Origin: Hofstenia miamia
Taxonomy: Eukaryota; Xenacoelomorpha; Acoela; Hofsteniidae
Direction of reading: 5' to 3'
DNA: 59,620 nt
Assembly: GCA_900660155.1 (NCBI GenBank)
Contig: CABFPE010000147.1
Span: 5,697 to 65,316 of the forward strand
The position numbers and the translations under genes are program-made. The notes under the pieces were generated by a model. It saw nothing but the letters and a program-made list of their open reading frames with translations, was not told where the DNA came from and made no database searches. Positions 1 through 12,050 of this stretch are shown here, one piece after another; the stretch's first letter is position 1; each line of letters begins with the position of its first letter.

Positions 1-102
1 TTTACCGCATATTTTGTAAACTGACGATGATGGTAACACATCGAAATCGATATTTAAGACTGTCCTCACATTCAAATAATATTAAAAAGCTCAGTTTGCT
101 TA

Positions 103-138
<36 letters not shown>

Positions 139-661
139 AAAAGTATAGTCTAATACAATAAATACATGAAATACTGGCAGAATTTCAAATGATAAACGTT
201 CAAGCGTTAATTCAAATTTATGAATAATCGTAATTTAAATAATTTTTCATTAATATTTGCATAGAAGGATAATTAGCGTAATAGAGTAGATCAGATGTCA
301 ACCAAAAAAATAACTTTAAAATGGCAGAGCGTTACACTCAGAAGAAGAATTAATGAGTATAAAAGGAAATTAATTCTAAAGTTTAATTGAAATTTGATTA
401 CGTGAATTGAATTTCAAAGTATATTTATGGAAGCTAATAGGTAAGCCTGAAACAAAAATAAAAATCAAAATTCCTTATGAAAACCGGTTAAAACACAGTA
501 CAGTAATAGTTACAAAGGTCGGGGCACACTATTTGATAAATTATTTTTCTGAAAATTTCAATTGTAAATCGGTTTTTTAGCACCAGTTTGAATTTTTTGT
601 TGAGAATTGTAATTTTGTGTTAATTGAGAAATTTAATCTATACAATTTACAGAGTTATAAC
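1..661. other. AT-rich non-coding stretch with (TA)n
   Basis: No open frame of note on either strand. A (TA)n microsatellite lies at about 106-136. Nothing else is recognised before the hAT-like element. Confidence 0.6.
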
Positions 662-1892
662 TAGGGCAACCAGAAATATGACTTAAAAAAAACAAAATAT
701 GACCTTATTTTTATGACAAAATATGACGGAATTTAGTTAAATATTCCCGAAAATTTGACCATCCATTTTTCAAAATGATCCATATAAGCAATATAAAACG
801 TTTTCGATTACTGAGAGCAAGATATAAAACAAATACAAAAACTCTTACATAATAATAAGTCAATTTTTTAAAGCAACTGCTGCACTAAATTACAAATACA
901 TTATATAAATTTCCAAATATTATTGTGGCCAAGAGTTTTCTCACCATAAAAAAACATCTTTCAACTGCAGTCGATGTTGCTTGACATTTTTTAGCTTGGC
1001 ATACAATTCCGATTAAATGTTCATCTGGTGGAATTTCAACTGATATTTTATGATAGCAGCCTTAATTGAAGCAATTACATTGTCAACCCTCAGATATGTT
1101 GCCTGAATCCGCATGGCACAGTTCTGCAACACGTGTGCCTTGCAAAATCCATGTTTTTCAAATGATTTAAAGCAGTCACACTCCAGCATTCATTTTTAAG
1201 TTTTTTTCTTAATTTATTAAAAATATGCCAAAATATGACATTTCAGCCACAAATATTACCATATTTTTAAAAAACAAAAATATGACTTTTTATGACTTTA
1301 TAACCTCCTATTTAACTGCACCCCAACTCTGAAAACNTAATAAGTCAATTTTTTAAAGCAACTGCTGCACTAAATTACAAATACATTATATAAATTTCCA
1401 AATATTATTGTGGCCAAGAGTTTTCTCACCATAAAAAAACATCTTTCAACTGCAGTCGATGTTGCTTGACATTTTTTAGCTTGGCATACAATTCCGATTA
1501 AATGTTCATCTGGTGGAATTTCAACTGATATTTTATGATAGCAGCCTTAATTGAAGCAATTACATTGTCAACCCTCAGATATGTTGCCTGAATCCGCATG
1601 GCACAGTTCTGCAACACGTGTGCCTTGCAAAATCCATGTTTTTCAAATGATTTAAAGCAGTCACACTCCAGCATTCATTTTTAAGTTTTTTTCTTAATTT
1701 ATTAAAAATATGCCAAAATATGACATTTCAGCCACAAATATTACCATATTTTTAAAAAACAAAAATATGACTTTTTATGACTTTATAACCTCCTATTTAA
1801 CTGCACCCCAACTCTGAAAACCATCTAATTTTAAACAGACTGCAAAATAGACCAACAGAAAAAATATGACTTATGACTTTTGGTTGCCCTAG
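662..1892 (-). mobile_element. Non-autonomous hAT-family element with TIRs and 8-bp TSD
   Basis: The ends are inverted repeats: TAGGGCAACCA at the left (from 662) and TGGTTGCCCTA at the right (to about 1,892). Both are flanked by the 8-bp direct repeat GTTATAAC. An 8-bp target duplication with T at position 2 and A at position 7, plus a TAGGG-type terminus, fits the hAT superfamily. On the minus strand a short frame near 880-1,010 reads STAVERCFFMVRKLLA, close to the hAT C-terminal dimerisation motif, so this is a remnant of a transposase-bearing copy. Stops break it. The interior contains an exact 484-bp duplication across a single N (see that entry), so the true element is probably about 750 bp. 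Confidence 0.75.
853..1821. repeat. Perfect 484-bp direct duplication split by one N
   Basis: Bases 853-1,336 and 1,338-1,821 read the same throughout, both ending CCCCAACTCTGAAAAC, with a single N at 1,337 between them. Identity this exact inside an otherwise decayed transposon, together with the lone N, points to a gap-closing or scaffolding artefact rather than a biological tandem duplication. Confidence 0.85.
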
Positions 1893-2320
1893 TTATAACT
1901 GTCCATGCCTATTCCAATGTCAAAGGGTGCACTCAAAATCATCTCCATGAATGCACTGTGTATGCAAAATTCATCAAAAAATCGAATTCAGAGTAAAAAA
2001 GTTTAGTGTAAGAATGCAATCATAACATTCACAGATATTCTTCACAGATTGTCTTCAAAATCCCATTCATTTGATGAAATTACATCCTTTGCAATTCTTA
2101 CTTTCAAATAACTGAAATCTCTTCAATGTATAGAATAAAAATTATTTCGAAAGCATTGGCTTGCAATGAAAAACAAAAGTTGGAATTTTTAGACTTTGAA
2201 AAATTTGATGAGTATCATATGTGACTTCTTCAATCAACTAATTAATTAAAATTTCTTATACAGAACTATCAAAACTAGTTGTCTAGAAACAGGTTTACAT
2301 TTACAGTTTCAAATAAAAAA

Positions 2321-4080
2321 CTGAATGATACATTTACTGTACTTACATTGCAATTTAAGAATTTAAATAAATATAACTGTCGCATCAAAAAATTACTTCA
2401 ATTTTCTTGAAATATATGTAAATACGTCAAAAACAGAATATTTAATGAAGAAAGGTAAAATATTAAGAATCTTAATCAATTTGTCAAGCGAAATTCACTT
2501 GATAAGCTAAAAGGAAAATGCAAATATCAACCAAAGCATGCAAATAAATATAATTGTTAACGAAAAACAATTTTTAGAAAATTTATTTACTACCGCTTTC
2601 TACGTTAGAAGTAAGTAGCATATTATTCATGTCATAAATTATTTTAAGTTCATTATTATTGCTGAAGTTAACATGTGAGGACATGATAACTATAAATTTC
2701 GGCTTTTGGAATCGAAAGTAATCCCATAGAGTAGCAGGGAAAAATATAATATCAGGGGACATGTTTTTTAAAAATTTTTCATTATGCTTATAATTCTTAA
2801 AATATCTTCCTACCGTTAGAGGTCTTACAATTAAACATTCATTGTTAAAAAATAGCATTTTCAGGGAAGTATATAGTTATCTCAATATCTACCCTTCTGT
2901 CATGTTACGCTCAAGTCACCACCATTTCCAACGCCACTGATCTCATGACAAAGCTAATGCAAATATGAAAAATAATAAATTGCATAAAATTTTGAGTTCC
3001 TTAAAAAGTTGGCATTGATAAAAACTTGAATGCAAATTTATATAATTTCACGTTATCCGAAAAGAATTACACAGAATTGGAAGTATGGTGACAATTTTTT
3101 AGCGAGATTTCCATATGAAAAGTTAGGTGGAGTAGTTCCATTTCAATTAGAATTCATGACATATCGTATTTTTATATTTATAAGCTATTTGACACTTTTT
3201 ATGTTACAATAAGCATCGTAGGTGTAAATATTGTTCATTATTTGAATGTCGGTAAAATCAGGTTTAAGGTATTGCAAATTGCTTGATGATAAAAATTCAT
3301 TCGTTAAAGCATAGAATTAAAGTTATTGTTTGCGTCTATAAAGACTGTAACGCATTCATTCGATAACGTCTCCAACGTTTCTACTAGTTTAAATCTACTT
3401 TGTTGAAATATAGCGCAGTGGTGTGTATCTGAAGAGCAAATAGGGTTGGGGCTTGAGGTACTTCAAGGATAATTTAGATGAGCATTGGGTATTTAAAATA
3501 TGGTAAAAAGATTGTGTTTGGTTTCAATGGGATTTGTATTCCTTGCCACCTTTGATGAGAGTTATTGTTTCCCCTGGCAATAATCCATGTATTTATTGTT
3601 TGGTATTACGTGTATTTAGCCCCACCTCGCATTACTGAGTGGTCAGCTTTGGCATGCATAACAAATTTGAACATCAGGTCTCGTTAAGGTACTAAGCAAA
3701 CAAATTGAATCAGCGTCGGGTTATAAATATATCATCCGGCGGGCACTCTGGCTTGAGCGCCCCCTCCCGTTGGGTATCAAGCTCCTGATATAGCGTTGTA
3801 ATATGACTCGTGCTCTAATATTCGAACATCGCATGATTGCTTGTAAAAAACAGGTGCGATGCAAATTAGTAATCATTAGTACATCATTTGACATCATTCT
3901 GGACGAAAACGGCTATCAATGGTGTAGCTAGCTTAGTCAAATGGGGACAACTAAGGACTATTACAAATAAGTAAATATTAAATATTGATAGCGCCAATGA
4001 GAAAAACTAACAAACATGGAGAAAAAATAAAATTTAACTGAATGATACATTTACTGAACTTACATTGCAATTTAAGAAAT
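2321..4080. repeat. Dispersed ~44-bp direct repeat (two copies)
   Basis: A stretch beginning AACTGAATGATACATTTACT occurs at about 2,322-2,366 and again at about 4,035-4,079 and continues into CTTACATTGCAATTTAAGAA in both. I see one mismatch. The flanks differ, so this is a short dispersed repeat or the shared end of an older element. Confidence 0.7.
2583..2858 (-). CDS. Hypothetical 91-residue open frame
   Basis: An ATG-started minus-strand frame of 91 codons. It is not low-complexity and contains a hydrophobic/aromatic middle (PDIIFFPATLWDYF). I recognise no domain. It could be a small gene, an exon or a chance frame. In sequence this AT-rich a 90-codon frame is not strong evidence by itself, and no splice-site pair or neighbour supports it. 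Confidence 0.2.
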   Translation of the reverse strand: MLFFNNECLIVRPLTVGRYFKNYKHNEKFLKNMSPDIIFFPATLWDYFRFQKPKFIVIMSSHVNFSNNNELKIIYDMNNMLLTSNVESGSK

Positions 4081-5094
4081 GAGCACATAATTTATTTGGT
4101 ATATTAAATTTTTTGAATGAGGATCAATGCATGGATCGAATTAATTATTTTAAAAAAATCTTTGCCATATGCTCCAGGATTTGTTTACTAAAAATCTTGA
4201 AATATTTTCCTATATTATCAATGCCTTAATCCGGAAATGTTTTGTAATGGAAACATAATCAATCAATTATTGGTACTCCTGCTGCTGAAATAAATGAACT
4301 AGCTTTGATTTTATTCTACTTACTGAAAAAACATTCTCTCAGTCTTAGCGTAATCGCCCAACTGAAACAAAACACTTTACTTTTCATGCTTGTAATATAG
4401 AACGATAATAATTTCATATTTTTAAATGCCAATCTATAAACTAATTTCTTTCTAGCAGTTAAATACTGTATTTTTCAGATATTGTTTTCTAGTGGAAAAT
4501 TGAACTGTACTACTTTTGCAATGATTCAACAGCGAATTTAGAGGCGGTCATACTTGCGTTACTTCCGAACTGTACGTGGTCTGAATTTACCATACTATAC
4601 AAATTAGGTACTGATGCGCCGCCCTGTGGAGAGTTTTCGGGATTAAAATGAATGTTGCACAGCTCATAGCGGACAAATTAATATAAACTAGTTAACCATA
4701 ATCGAGAAATTCCAGTAGATGTTTGCCGTTTGCTAAACCCTATCTTACCTGGGGCGGGGAAGGCGATTTGACCCACTTCCATATTCTTCGATATAACTCA
4801 GAATGTTTTTTAGGCAAACTATCCTTCTATGAATTTTTTATTTAACATGTTCTGCAACTTTTGACGAGAAATTATGCAGATAGGGTCAAGGTTTACAAAG
4901 TTATAGCGATTTTAAAAAAAAGTCCATGAAAACCGGACATTTTTTTAGCGTTTCAATAATAACAATTTGTATGTAAAAGCTATAAATTGAAACCAATGCA
5001 TAATTTTCACTTAAAAGTTTTCTATGTTGTGTTTGCATTAGAGGCCTTTCTCTTGACTCCTATTTAGTAATATTTCTAACATTCTGCGTCAATA

Positions 5095-5298
5095 ATGAGA
5101 AATTTAGAAAATTTGATACGTAACCAAATTAATTTTCGCATAATTATCAAATTAAATATCGTATCACAAAATGGTTTTGCCGAGATATACCTCATGTCAA
5201 AGTATCTCCATACCATATTTGGCGTTGATCGGATGTACCATTTCCGAGATCTTACTGGGGTCCCAGGAATGACTGCTAAAAAAGCTCAGGTAAAATAG
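5095..5298 (+). other. Exon-like frame ending at a donor-like site
   Basis: The 67-codon plus frame ends TGVPGMTAKKAQ, immediately followed by GCTCAG/gtaaaa, a good splice-donor context at about 5,290. The composition of the last 30 residues looks more protein-like than the surroundings. No domain is recognised and no partner exon was found, so this is a weak candidate exon only. Confidence 0.15.
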
Positions 5299-8200
5299 GG
5301 TTAATGGATTGTTTGACGAATGTATTATAGCAGGTTAGTTAATGTAGTAATACACTTTTTCAAGGACCCAGTAAAGGCTTATTGGTTTCATATCCATTTA
5401 TTGCAATTATTTGTTCAAAATCTCTTGAATTATCGTAAGATGACCTTCAAGGACAATTGCCACTTTTTCGATGTGAAAAGATTTTATATATGAGAGATTA
5501 TAGCTACTGAGCAAGTTCAAAACTTTCTTGGTAAGACCCGATATATTTAGTTTGTTTTCAATAATATATTGAATATAGAAAGTGATATTTAAATTTCACT
5601 TTCATATTTGCCAAAACACTTATTATGTGAGGTATTACTTCAATAAAATTTTTTAAATTATATATTTATTAAAAATATGTAGTAAAATGATAATTTTCTC
5701 TAGCAAAATTTTGTCTTGAATTCAATGAAGTATGTTAAACTTTCCTATAAGTTTGAGTTTTTTTAGATATTTTTAAACTAGATTACAGTGTGAAACAACA
5801 GCTGTCTAAGGATATAATTAAAATTAAAATTTTATTGGTTAATAATTCCTTAAATACAGCAATTTGAATTATGTTTTCTTGCACAATTCCAATAGAAAAC
5901 CCTGAGGACATATTGGTGCAAAGTTATAAATATTACTAGACAGGTCTTATATAATTTCACACTTAATCCATACATGCAATATTATAATGCACTCTAACGG
6001 TTCGTTAGGGTTAACAGAAAATGTTTAGGATAATGGAGTAATTGCACTTAATTAGCATTATTGACCTTTGGTTGACTCGATTTATTGATTAGTTTATATT
6101 GAAGTATAACTATGTAATATATTTAAAAAATCGTGCTTCTATATCATATGTTGATTCAAATTTAAAATAAACATTGAGATTGCTTTGCAAATGAAACATA
6201 GCTGAAGAGTTTAATCCTACTGTTCCTCATGAAATGTTATTTTAAGATTGTAATTTATAAATAAATACGTTTGTAATTGGAACATACGCTTTCTCATCAT
6301 TATATGCTTAGTTCAAAGATAAATTTTAACAGAGATAAATTTAATTCTTGAAGTAACTGATTAGTTATAGAATTCAAATCAAAATGGTAAATCCTTTTAG
6401 AAAAATTTTAGAGATAATCCTACAATACGATTATGCTGATATCCATGTATATGAATCTTTGCATGAAGAAACTTTCAAAATATGATTAACAACCAGTGAT
6501 TAATCCTACACTTTAGTTGGTATATTTTTGCTTCAAATATATATATCACATGTAGAAGCATTCATTTTTCAGTGTAAAAATAAGCAATAATCAAGGATTT
6601 GAATAAAAGTTTAAATAAAAATTATGTTGAGTGTAAAAATGGTTGGCACGCAATCTTCTATTTTATAAATAAAAACAAATAAATTGAGTCAAAGATTAAA
6701 CCCAACGAAAAGGTGAACGTTCAACACGCGGAGACGAACTCTTGTATCTGAATCGGTTGAAGATGCGAAGTTTTGGATGATAGTTACTCCTAACTGACAA
6801 TAAAATTGGCGGAAATTCCAAAGTGGGGTAGAAGACAAGAACCAAAAGTAAGAATGTAACCGACCGGCTAGCAAGCATTGTCGACAGAGAATAGAATGGA
6901 TATGGAAAATTCCCACACTCGTTTCCGCCTTTCATCAACAGTGGTTTGACTGACGTACATCTACAGTAAAACCCCGAGAGACAATATTTTTATAAAGATC
7001 TCAAATGCTATTGGTTAAAAGAACGTTCATAATAAATTTGAAGTTGAAACTTCAAAGCAATATCCGATTTAATATCACTTCGGTTAAAATTATTAGAAAT
7101 GTTTAAAGAAAAACAATAGTGACTAGTAAATGTTCAAATTAATTAAAGTTGAGAGAGAGCATTTAAAATTGCAAAGTAGTGATGTGCGGAGAGAACTTTT
7201 TTAAAGCCGCAACCGCCCGCCAATAATACATTCTTAGCTGTACTCACTGCCCCCGAATATCCCAAACTGACAAGTGTACTATTTTTCAGTAGATTTTTTT
7301 AACACAACTAATACTCATTATTTTGTTTTAAAAAAATCTTAATTAAAATGCATATAATGTGCGATGGAATGTTTATAATAATTATGCCCACGCCTGTACT
7401 CAGGGGTAGTACTAATATTCACGCATCACCAGTACAAATTAAACAAAAAGTGCATATTCGGAAATAGACAAAATGTTGGCGAGTAGCAAAAACTAAGACA
7501 GAAATATACATATTCCAAACCAATATTAGCATTATATTTTCATTTATTTCAAAAAATTACTGCCAAATGTTGATGTACACTACCAAAGACCACGCATCTA
7601 TATGCAAGGAACATTGCAAGATCAAAGATCTGAAACAGGATCGAAACAGAAATTATTGGCATTAACATTTACATGACATAAATTTAAAATTCGATGTATA
7701 TGATGATAGGTGAGGGTTTGCGTTAACTAAATGGTAGCAATCTATGCATCAATGTATATGAAAATCCACTTTCTGCCATTGAATTTCAAGTTTTGGCGGT
7801 GCATATATGTTCCACCTACACAAATCCGTTTTTCTAGACTGCTATAATTCACAGTTTATTTGTATTTTGCAGGACTGAGCTTATTATAATGACACGTTAA
7901 TATATTTATAAAGTTTCAGCTCAAATGCTCCTCAAACATTTCAGCTTTTCTACTTGAGCATGATGTTCCTGTTTAATCACTGATTTGGAAATAAAAATTG
8001 TTAAACGAATCATACGTTGATAAAAATGGCGTTTTCAACCAATATGTGTGAAGAACATTATATTGATTCTAGTTTCCTGTTGTTCTTTTTTTGGCAATCA
8101 TTAATGGACTCTCTTAAGAACTGTACATAAACTTATCAAAAATCTCCTGTTTTAAGAAAAAATATCTTGATATTTTATGCAATTAATCAAGAGAATTTCA

Positions 8201-9481
8201 TCTTGAAATACTACACTTGAGTGATTAATCTTTTGAAAAAAGGTTGATTGTAAATCCATGTGTTGAAAATATTTATTGTCCTTCATTTTTGGCAATCATT
8301 TATGAACTCACTTCAGTACTGCAGGTACATATATGTACCATTCAGTGTAGCGTCATACCATCTGCTTAATGCAAATCATACGTTTTTACCCTTTAGGCAG
8401 CTTCAGTTTCCTTATGGGCCTCAAAGGTTAAATAACTAATGCAGTGATAACGTTTTCATGATAATCAAAGCAGAATTTGAATTACAAGATCTACTGTTTA
8501 CTTCCATATTTTTGTAAGTTCGCTTAAACAAGGGCACACGCGATATATATGTGTATCATACTTGCACTAGAAATCAAAACTTCAGAAGAAAACTTATTTT
8601 CAATTGCAAAAAAATGAAAATTAAATGAAATTATTAGGAGATAATCTAAGCAATGAAACTATTAGAGTTTCATTCCTAGCATTTCGGAAAATTATTAGCA
8701 ACTAATTTCTGATCCCTACTATTTTCATATTTATGAAAAAATACTGCATTCAATCACGATGAGGGTTGACAAAATCTTGGCATTCTTAGAAATATGCCCA
8801 CATTTGAAAAAATTGATGTTTAATATACGTTGTGCTATAAAAGAACATCTACAACTCTGTGCCAAGTATATATATATATATATATTATAAGAGGCGCTTT
8901 GTGTATGTAATTTTCGAAAGAGCTCAACAAATAGAAAATACAAGATTTTAAGCAGCATTTCTACCGAAGAAATGAAGGTAAGTTTTAAGAAAGAGCTATA
9001 AGAAGATATGGACCTTGGCTTAGATAAGCATAATATAAAATATTGTTAACTTTGAGTTATATTCCCTCTATTTTATGAATTTTCAAACAGGTCAATAAAG
9101 TTCACAAACAGTTCAGTAATATAATATTATTGCACTGTTTCTAACTTATAATGCCACTATATTCTGTACAGGTGAAATAATAAGATGGAATTATATCAAT
9201 ATGTGATCACAATTCATTCTTAAAAATTATGACAAGTGCATATAGTACATTTCGATATTGTAATGGTTAAAAATAGTAATTTCAGCAATGAAACACATTT
9301 CTCAATTTATTACTATCAATAACACACATAAAATCATTATATATATACATGTATATTCATACATATGAATAATACTGTAATTTATACTTACTATTTAAAA
9401 AAAGAATTAAGTCAGTTTAAAAAAACTATCCCTGAATTTGAAGAAGGAATCAATCCAATAAAAATCTAATTTGAAATCATG

Positions 9482-9952
9482 TCAAGCAACATTGTCTTTC
9501 AACTTGATAAAAGAAGGCACTATTTTTCGTACTTGAACAGCTGGAGATTCAGATAAACAGTCCTCCGATGCAAAACTATCACCTAATGATATGAATGAGT
9601 CTTCTTTTAGTGAAACATTAAGAAACGAAGATTGATGCTTGTCTAGACACGATTTCCCTCGAGGACATTCACCATCAAGATATTTTTGACAAAGTTTATC
9701 TGATAATTGTGCTACATGCGAAAATGTGCAGTTTTCTTTCTTGCAAACACCTCGCATAAAAAAGGTACAGGGAGGCTTTTGAGGCACATTTTTTGTAGCT
9801 GTGGAAGTATTATCGTGAATGAATGGGCACATATTAGAACGTGAACACTTTCCTAATTTACTAAAATAACTGCAAGTTTTTTTTGACATGTTTGAGTTTG
9901 TTTTCTTCAGTGACCATGCTGAATTTACTGGCTGAATTGAACGGTTAGACAC
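9482..9952 (-). CDS. CCCH zinc-finger protein, ZC3H3/Smicl-like (terminal exon)
   Basis: The 156-codon frame carries three consecutive CCCH fingers. Finger 1 (about residues 27-46) is C-x8-C-x5-C-x3-H. Finger 2 (about 62-79) is C-x7-C-x4-C-x3-H. Finger 3 (about 88-106) is C-x7-C-x5-C-x3-H. Spacing and residues of fingers 2-3 (CTFFMRGVCKKENCTFSH, then CPRGKSCLDKH) resemble two adjacent fingers of metazoan ZC3H3, an RNA-binding protein tied to mRNA polyadenylation and export; CPSF30 is a less likely relative. ZC3H3 normally has five fingers, so this one is shorter. After finger 3 comes a roughly 50-residue acidic/Ser tail, then a stop. The first codon of the open frame is GTG directly after CCCAG on the minus strand, with an in-frame stop a few codons upstream. 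The true start is therefore probably in an upstream exon that I could not find. The sequence to the right is the damaged 10-12 kb segment. Confidence 0.6.
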   Translation of the reverse strand: MSNRSIQPVNSAWSLKKTNSNMSKKTCSYFSKLGKCSRSNMCPFIHDNTSTATKNVPQKPPCTFFMRGVCKKENCTFSHVAQLSDKLCQKYLDGECPRGKSCLDKHQSSFLNVSLKEDSFISLGDSFASEDCLSESPAVQVRKIVPSFIKLKDNVA

Positions 9953-9964
9953 CTGGGTTAACCA

Positions 9965-10120
9965 TGTTTAAAATCCTCTATTATAAATTGTATGTATATA
10001 CATATATATATTTTTGATTGAAATTCTATTGTTTTTATCAAATTTGTATATATATATATATATATATATAAAATATTTTAAAAAAAACTTATATATATTT
10101 CCATAAAAATATAAAAGCAA
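9965..10120. repeat. (TA)n-rich tract
   Basis: Alternating TA/CATATA runs at about 9,990-10,010 and 10,040-10,071 separate the CCCH exon from the low-complexity region that follows. Confidence 0.7.
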
Positions 10121-12050
10121 TTTTATTTTAATAACTTTCCCCCCACGTTGTAAAAGTCAAAAAAATTCTCCACAATAAATTTTCCTCAAGAATTCAAAAC
10201 CCAAAAAGGAGTTAATCATTTTTGATGACCTCTTGATCAATTTTTTTCAGTAAGGGGTGATTATTACCTTTTATATTGTGAATATTCGTTTTTTTAAGAG
10301 AATCATTGGAAAAATAAAAAAATCCAAGTTTGCTTTTTAAAACAAAAAACTTACTTTGAAAGGGGGATTACTTTTTCTTTTAAAAATTTAAAAATGTCAT
10401 TTTTTCGATCAATTATACATTCACATCTCCAGTGCATCAGTTTAAAGGTTTTTATCCAAAATTTATTTTTTTGCACCCTCAAAAAATAGAGAGATACTCT
10501 ACGTAAAAGATTTTGAAAAAAACATTTTTCCAAAAGCGTTTTTTTAAAATATATATATATATATATAAAAACATGTTTAAAACAGCTTTTTCATTTTCGA
10601 AGGGTGTTTTTTTATTCTATTGGTAATACATTTTGATAGTATAGGAATTGTTTCAGAGATATTTGAGGCTATTAAAAAAACAATTTTTCGCAGAAATAGC
10701 TCGATTAGGATCTTAAGAAACTTAATTAAAAAAATTAAAAAAAAAAATTGGAAAATTTTTTTTCAATTCCCCAACCTCCCAAGATTAGAAGGGTAAACGT
10801 TAAATTAAAATGAAATTTTTTTTTTTAAATAAAACAAAACTTAAAAAAATAATAGAAGTCATATAATTGTGTACCAATACCATTTAAGTTTAAAGAATAT
10901 GAAACAAATGATTGAGGGTGACGACGATCGGACCTCTTAGCTGTTGGTCCTTTAAAAACCCCTTTTAAAGCCCTTCATTTAAAAAAACCGAATTCCCTTT
11001 TTTTATTACCACCCCTTCCCTTTTCCAATTAAAAAAATTTTTTTCCAAAAAAAAAATTTTAATTTCCAAATAAACTAAAATTTAATTAACCAAATTAACC
11101 AAAATAAAAAAAAAAGGAATGGTCCAGAAGCCAAAAAAAAAAGGAGGACAATTCCTAAAAAAAAAGGGAAAAAGGGTGAAAATTCATGTAAATTCCCTTC
11201 AAAATACCTTGAAATGGCCATTAAATTCCCCGCCTTAACGGCCCTTCCCCGATTGCCCCCCTTAAATCCCTTCCACCGGTTTAAATTTCCCAGCGAATTA
11301 ATTTTAATTTTTTTAAACCCAAAATTAAATTTTAAAATGGGAAATTAAAATTTGTTAAAAATTTTTTATATATATATATATATATATAAAAAAAAAATTA
11401 AAAAAAAACCAAGTTTAACCCTTTTGGAAGCCTTTAAGGGGGCTTTTTTCTAAGATTTTTTAAGGTTAGGTAAACCGAGGCATGCCTTTTGGAAAAGGGG
11501 GGTTTTTTTAATTTTTAATTTTCCCGAATTAATTTGTTTGGGAAAAGGAAAACGATTTTTTTTTCCTTTAGCTTTGTTTTAAATTGTTTCCATTCCTTCC
11601 TTTTAACCATTAAAAAACTTTTTTTAAAAACCCCCAATTTTAAAATAAAAAATTTTTTAATTTAAAAATAGTTAATTTAAAAATTTGTTCCAAAACCTTT
11701 TCCAAAATTTGTTTCCCCCGGAAAAGGAAAACCGCCCAAACCTTAATTTAAGAACCTAAGGTTAACTTTTAAAATCAATTTGTAAAAAGGTTTCCGGGGA
11801 AAATACCTGGTGGTCCTGGAAAAAACTTGGGAATTCCAGCAAAAAAAATTGAAAGGGTTTAATGAAAAACAGGGTTAATTTAAACTTTCGTCAAAAGGAA
11901 AAAAAAAAAAAAGGAAAACCGGAAATAAAACTTAGGTTTTTATATTTTTATTTTATTATTAAAATTTTAAGATTTTTTTAAAAAAATTTAAATATTTTTC
12001 AAGTTTTTTTGGAATTTTTTTGGTTTAATGGGAAATTTCTTTCTTGCCTT
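10072..12050. other. Homopolymer-inflated low-quality segment
   Basis: From about 10.1 kb, and extremely from 10.92 to 12.05 kb, nearly every base occurs in runs of two to nine (for example CCCCTTTTAAAGCCC). Sequence texture returns to normal abruptly at about 12,050. (TA)n arrays lie at about 10,548-10,567 and 11,367-11,388. No frame is usable. This pattern resembles raw, unpolished long-read sequence with length errors in homopolymers rather than a biological repeat. Any upstream exon of the CCCH gene that lies here would be unreadable. Confidence 0.6.

Larger units (their letters stand above)
1893..9480. other. Long non-coding stretch, no recognised gene
   Basis: About 7.6 kb of AT-rich sequence with only short frames. 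A 91-codon minus frame (2,583-2,858) and a plus frame ending in a donor-like CAG/gtaaaa (5,095-5,298) are the best candidates for lost or unrecognised exons. A (TA)n run lies near 8,869-8,885. A roughly 44-bp sequence is repeated at about 2,323 and 4,035. No RNA gene or transposon termini were recognised. Confidence 0.5.

Noticed and set aside
6689..6938. Two overlapping minus frames, one with a signal-peptide-like hydrophobic stretch
   Set aside because: Overlapping frames of 75-80 codons without splice sites, homologue or neighbour; I could not support a gene.
8731..8958. 75-codon minus frame with IYIYIY
   Set aside because: It spans a (TA)n microsatellite and has no protein-like remainder.
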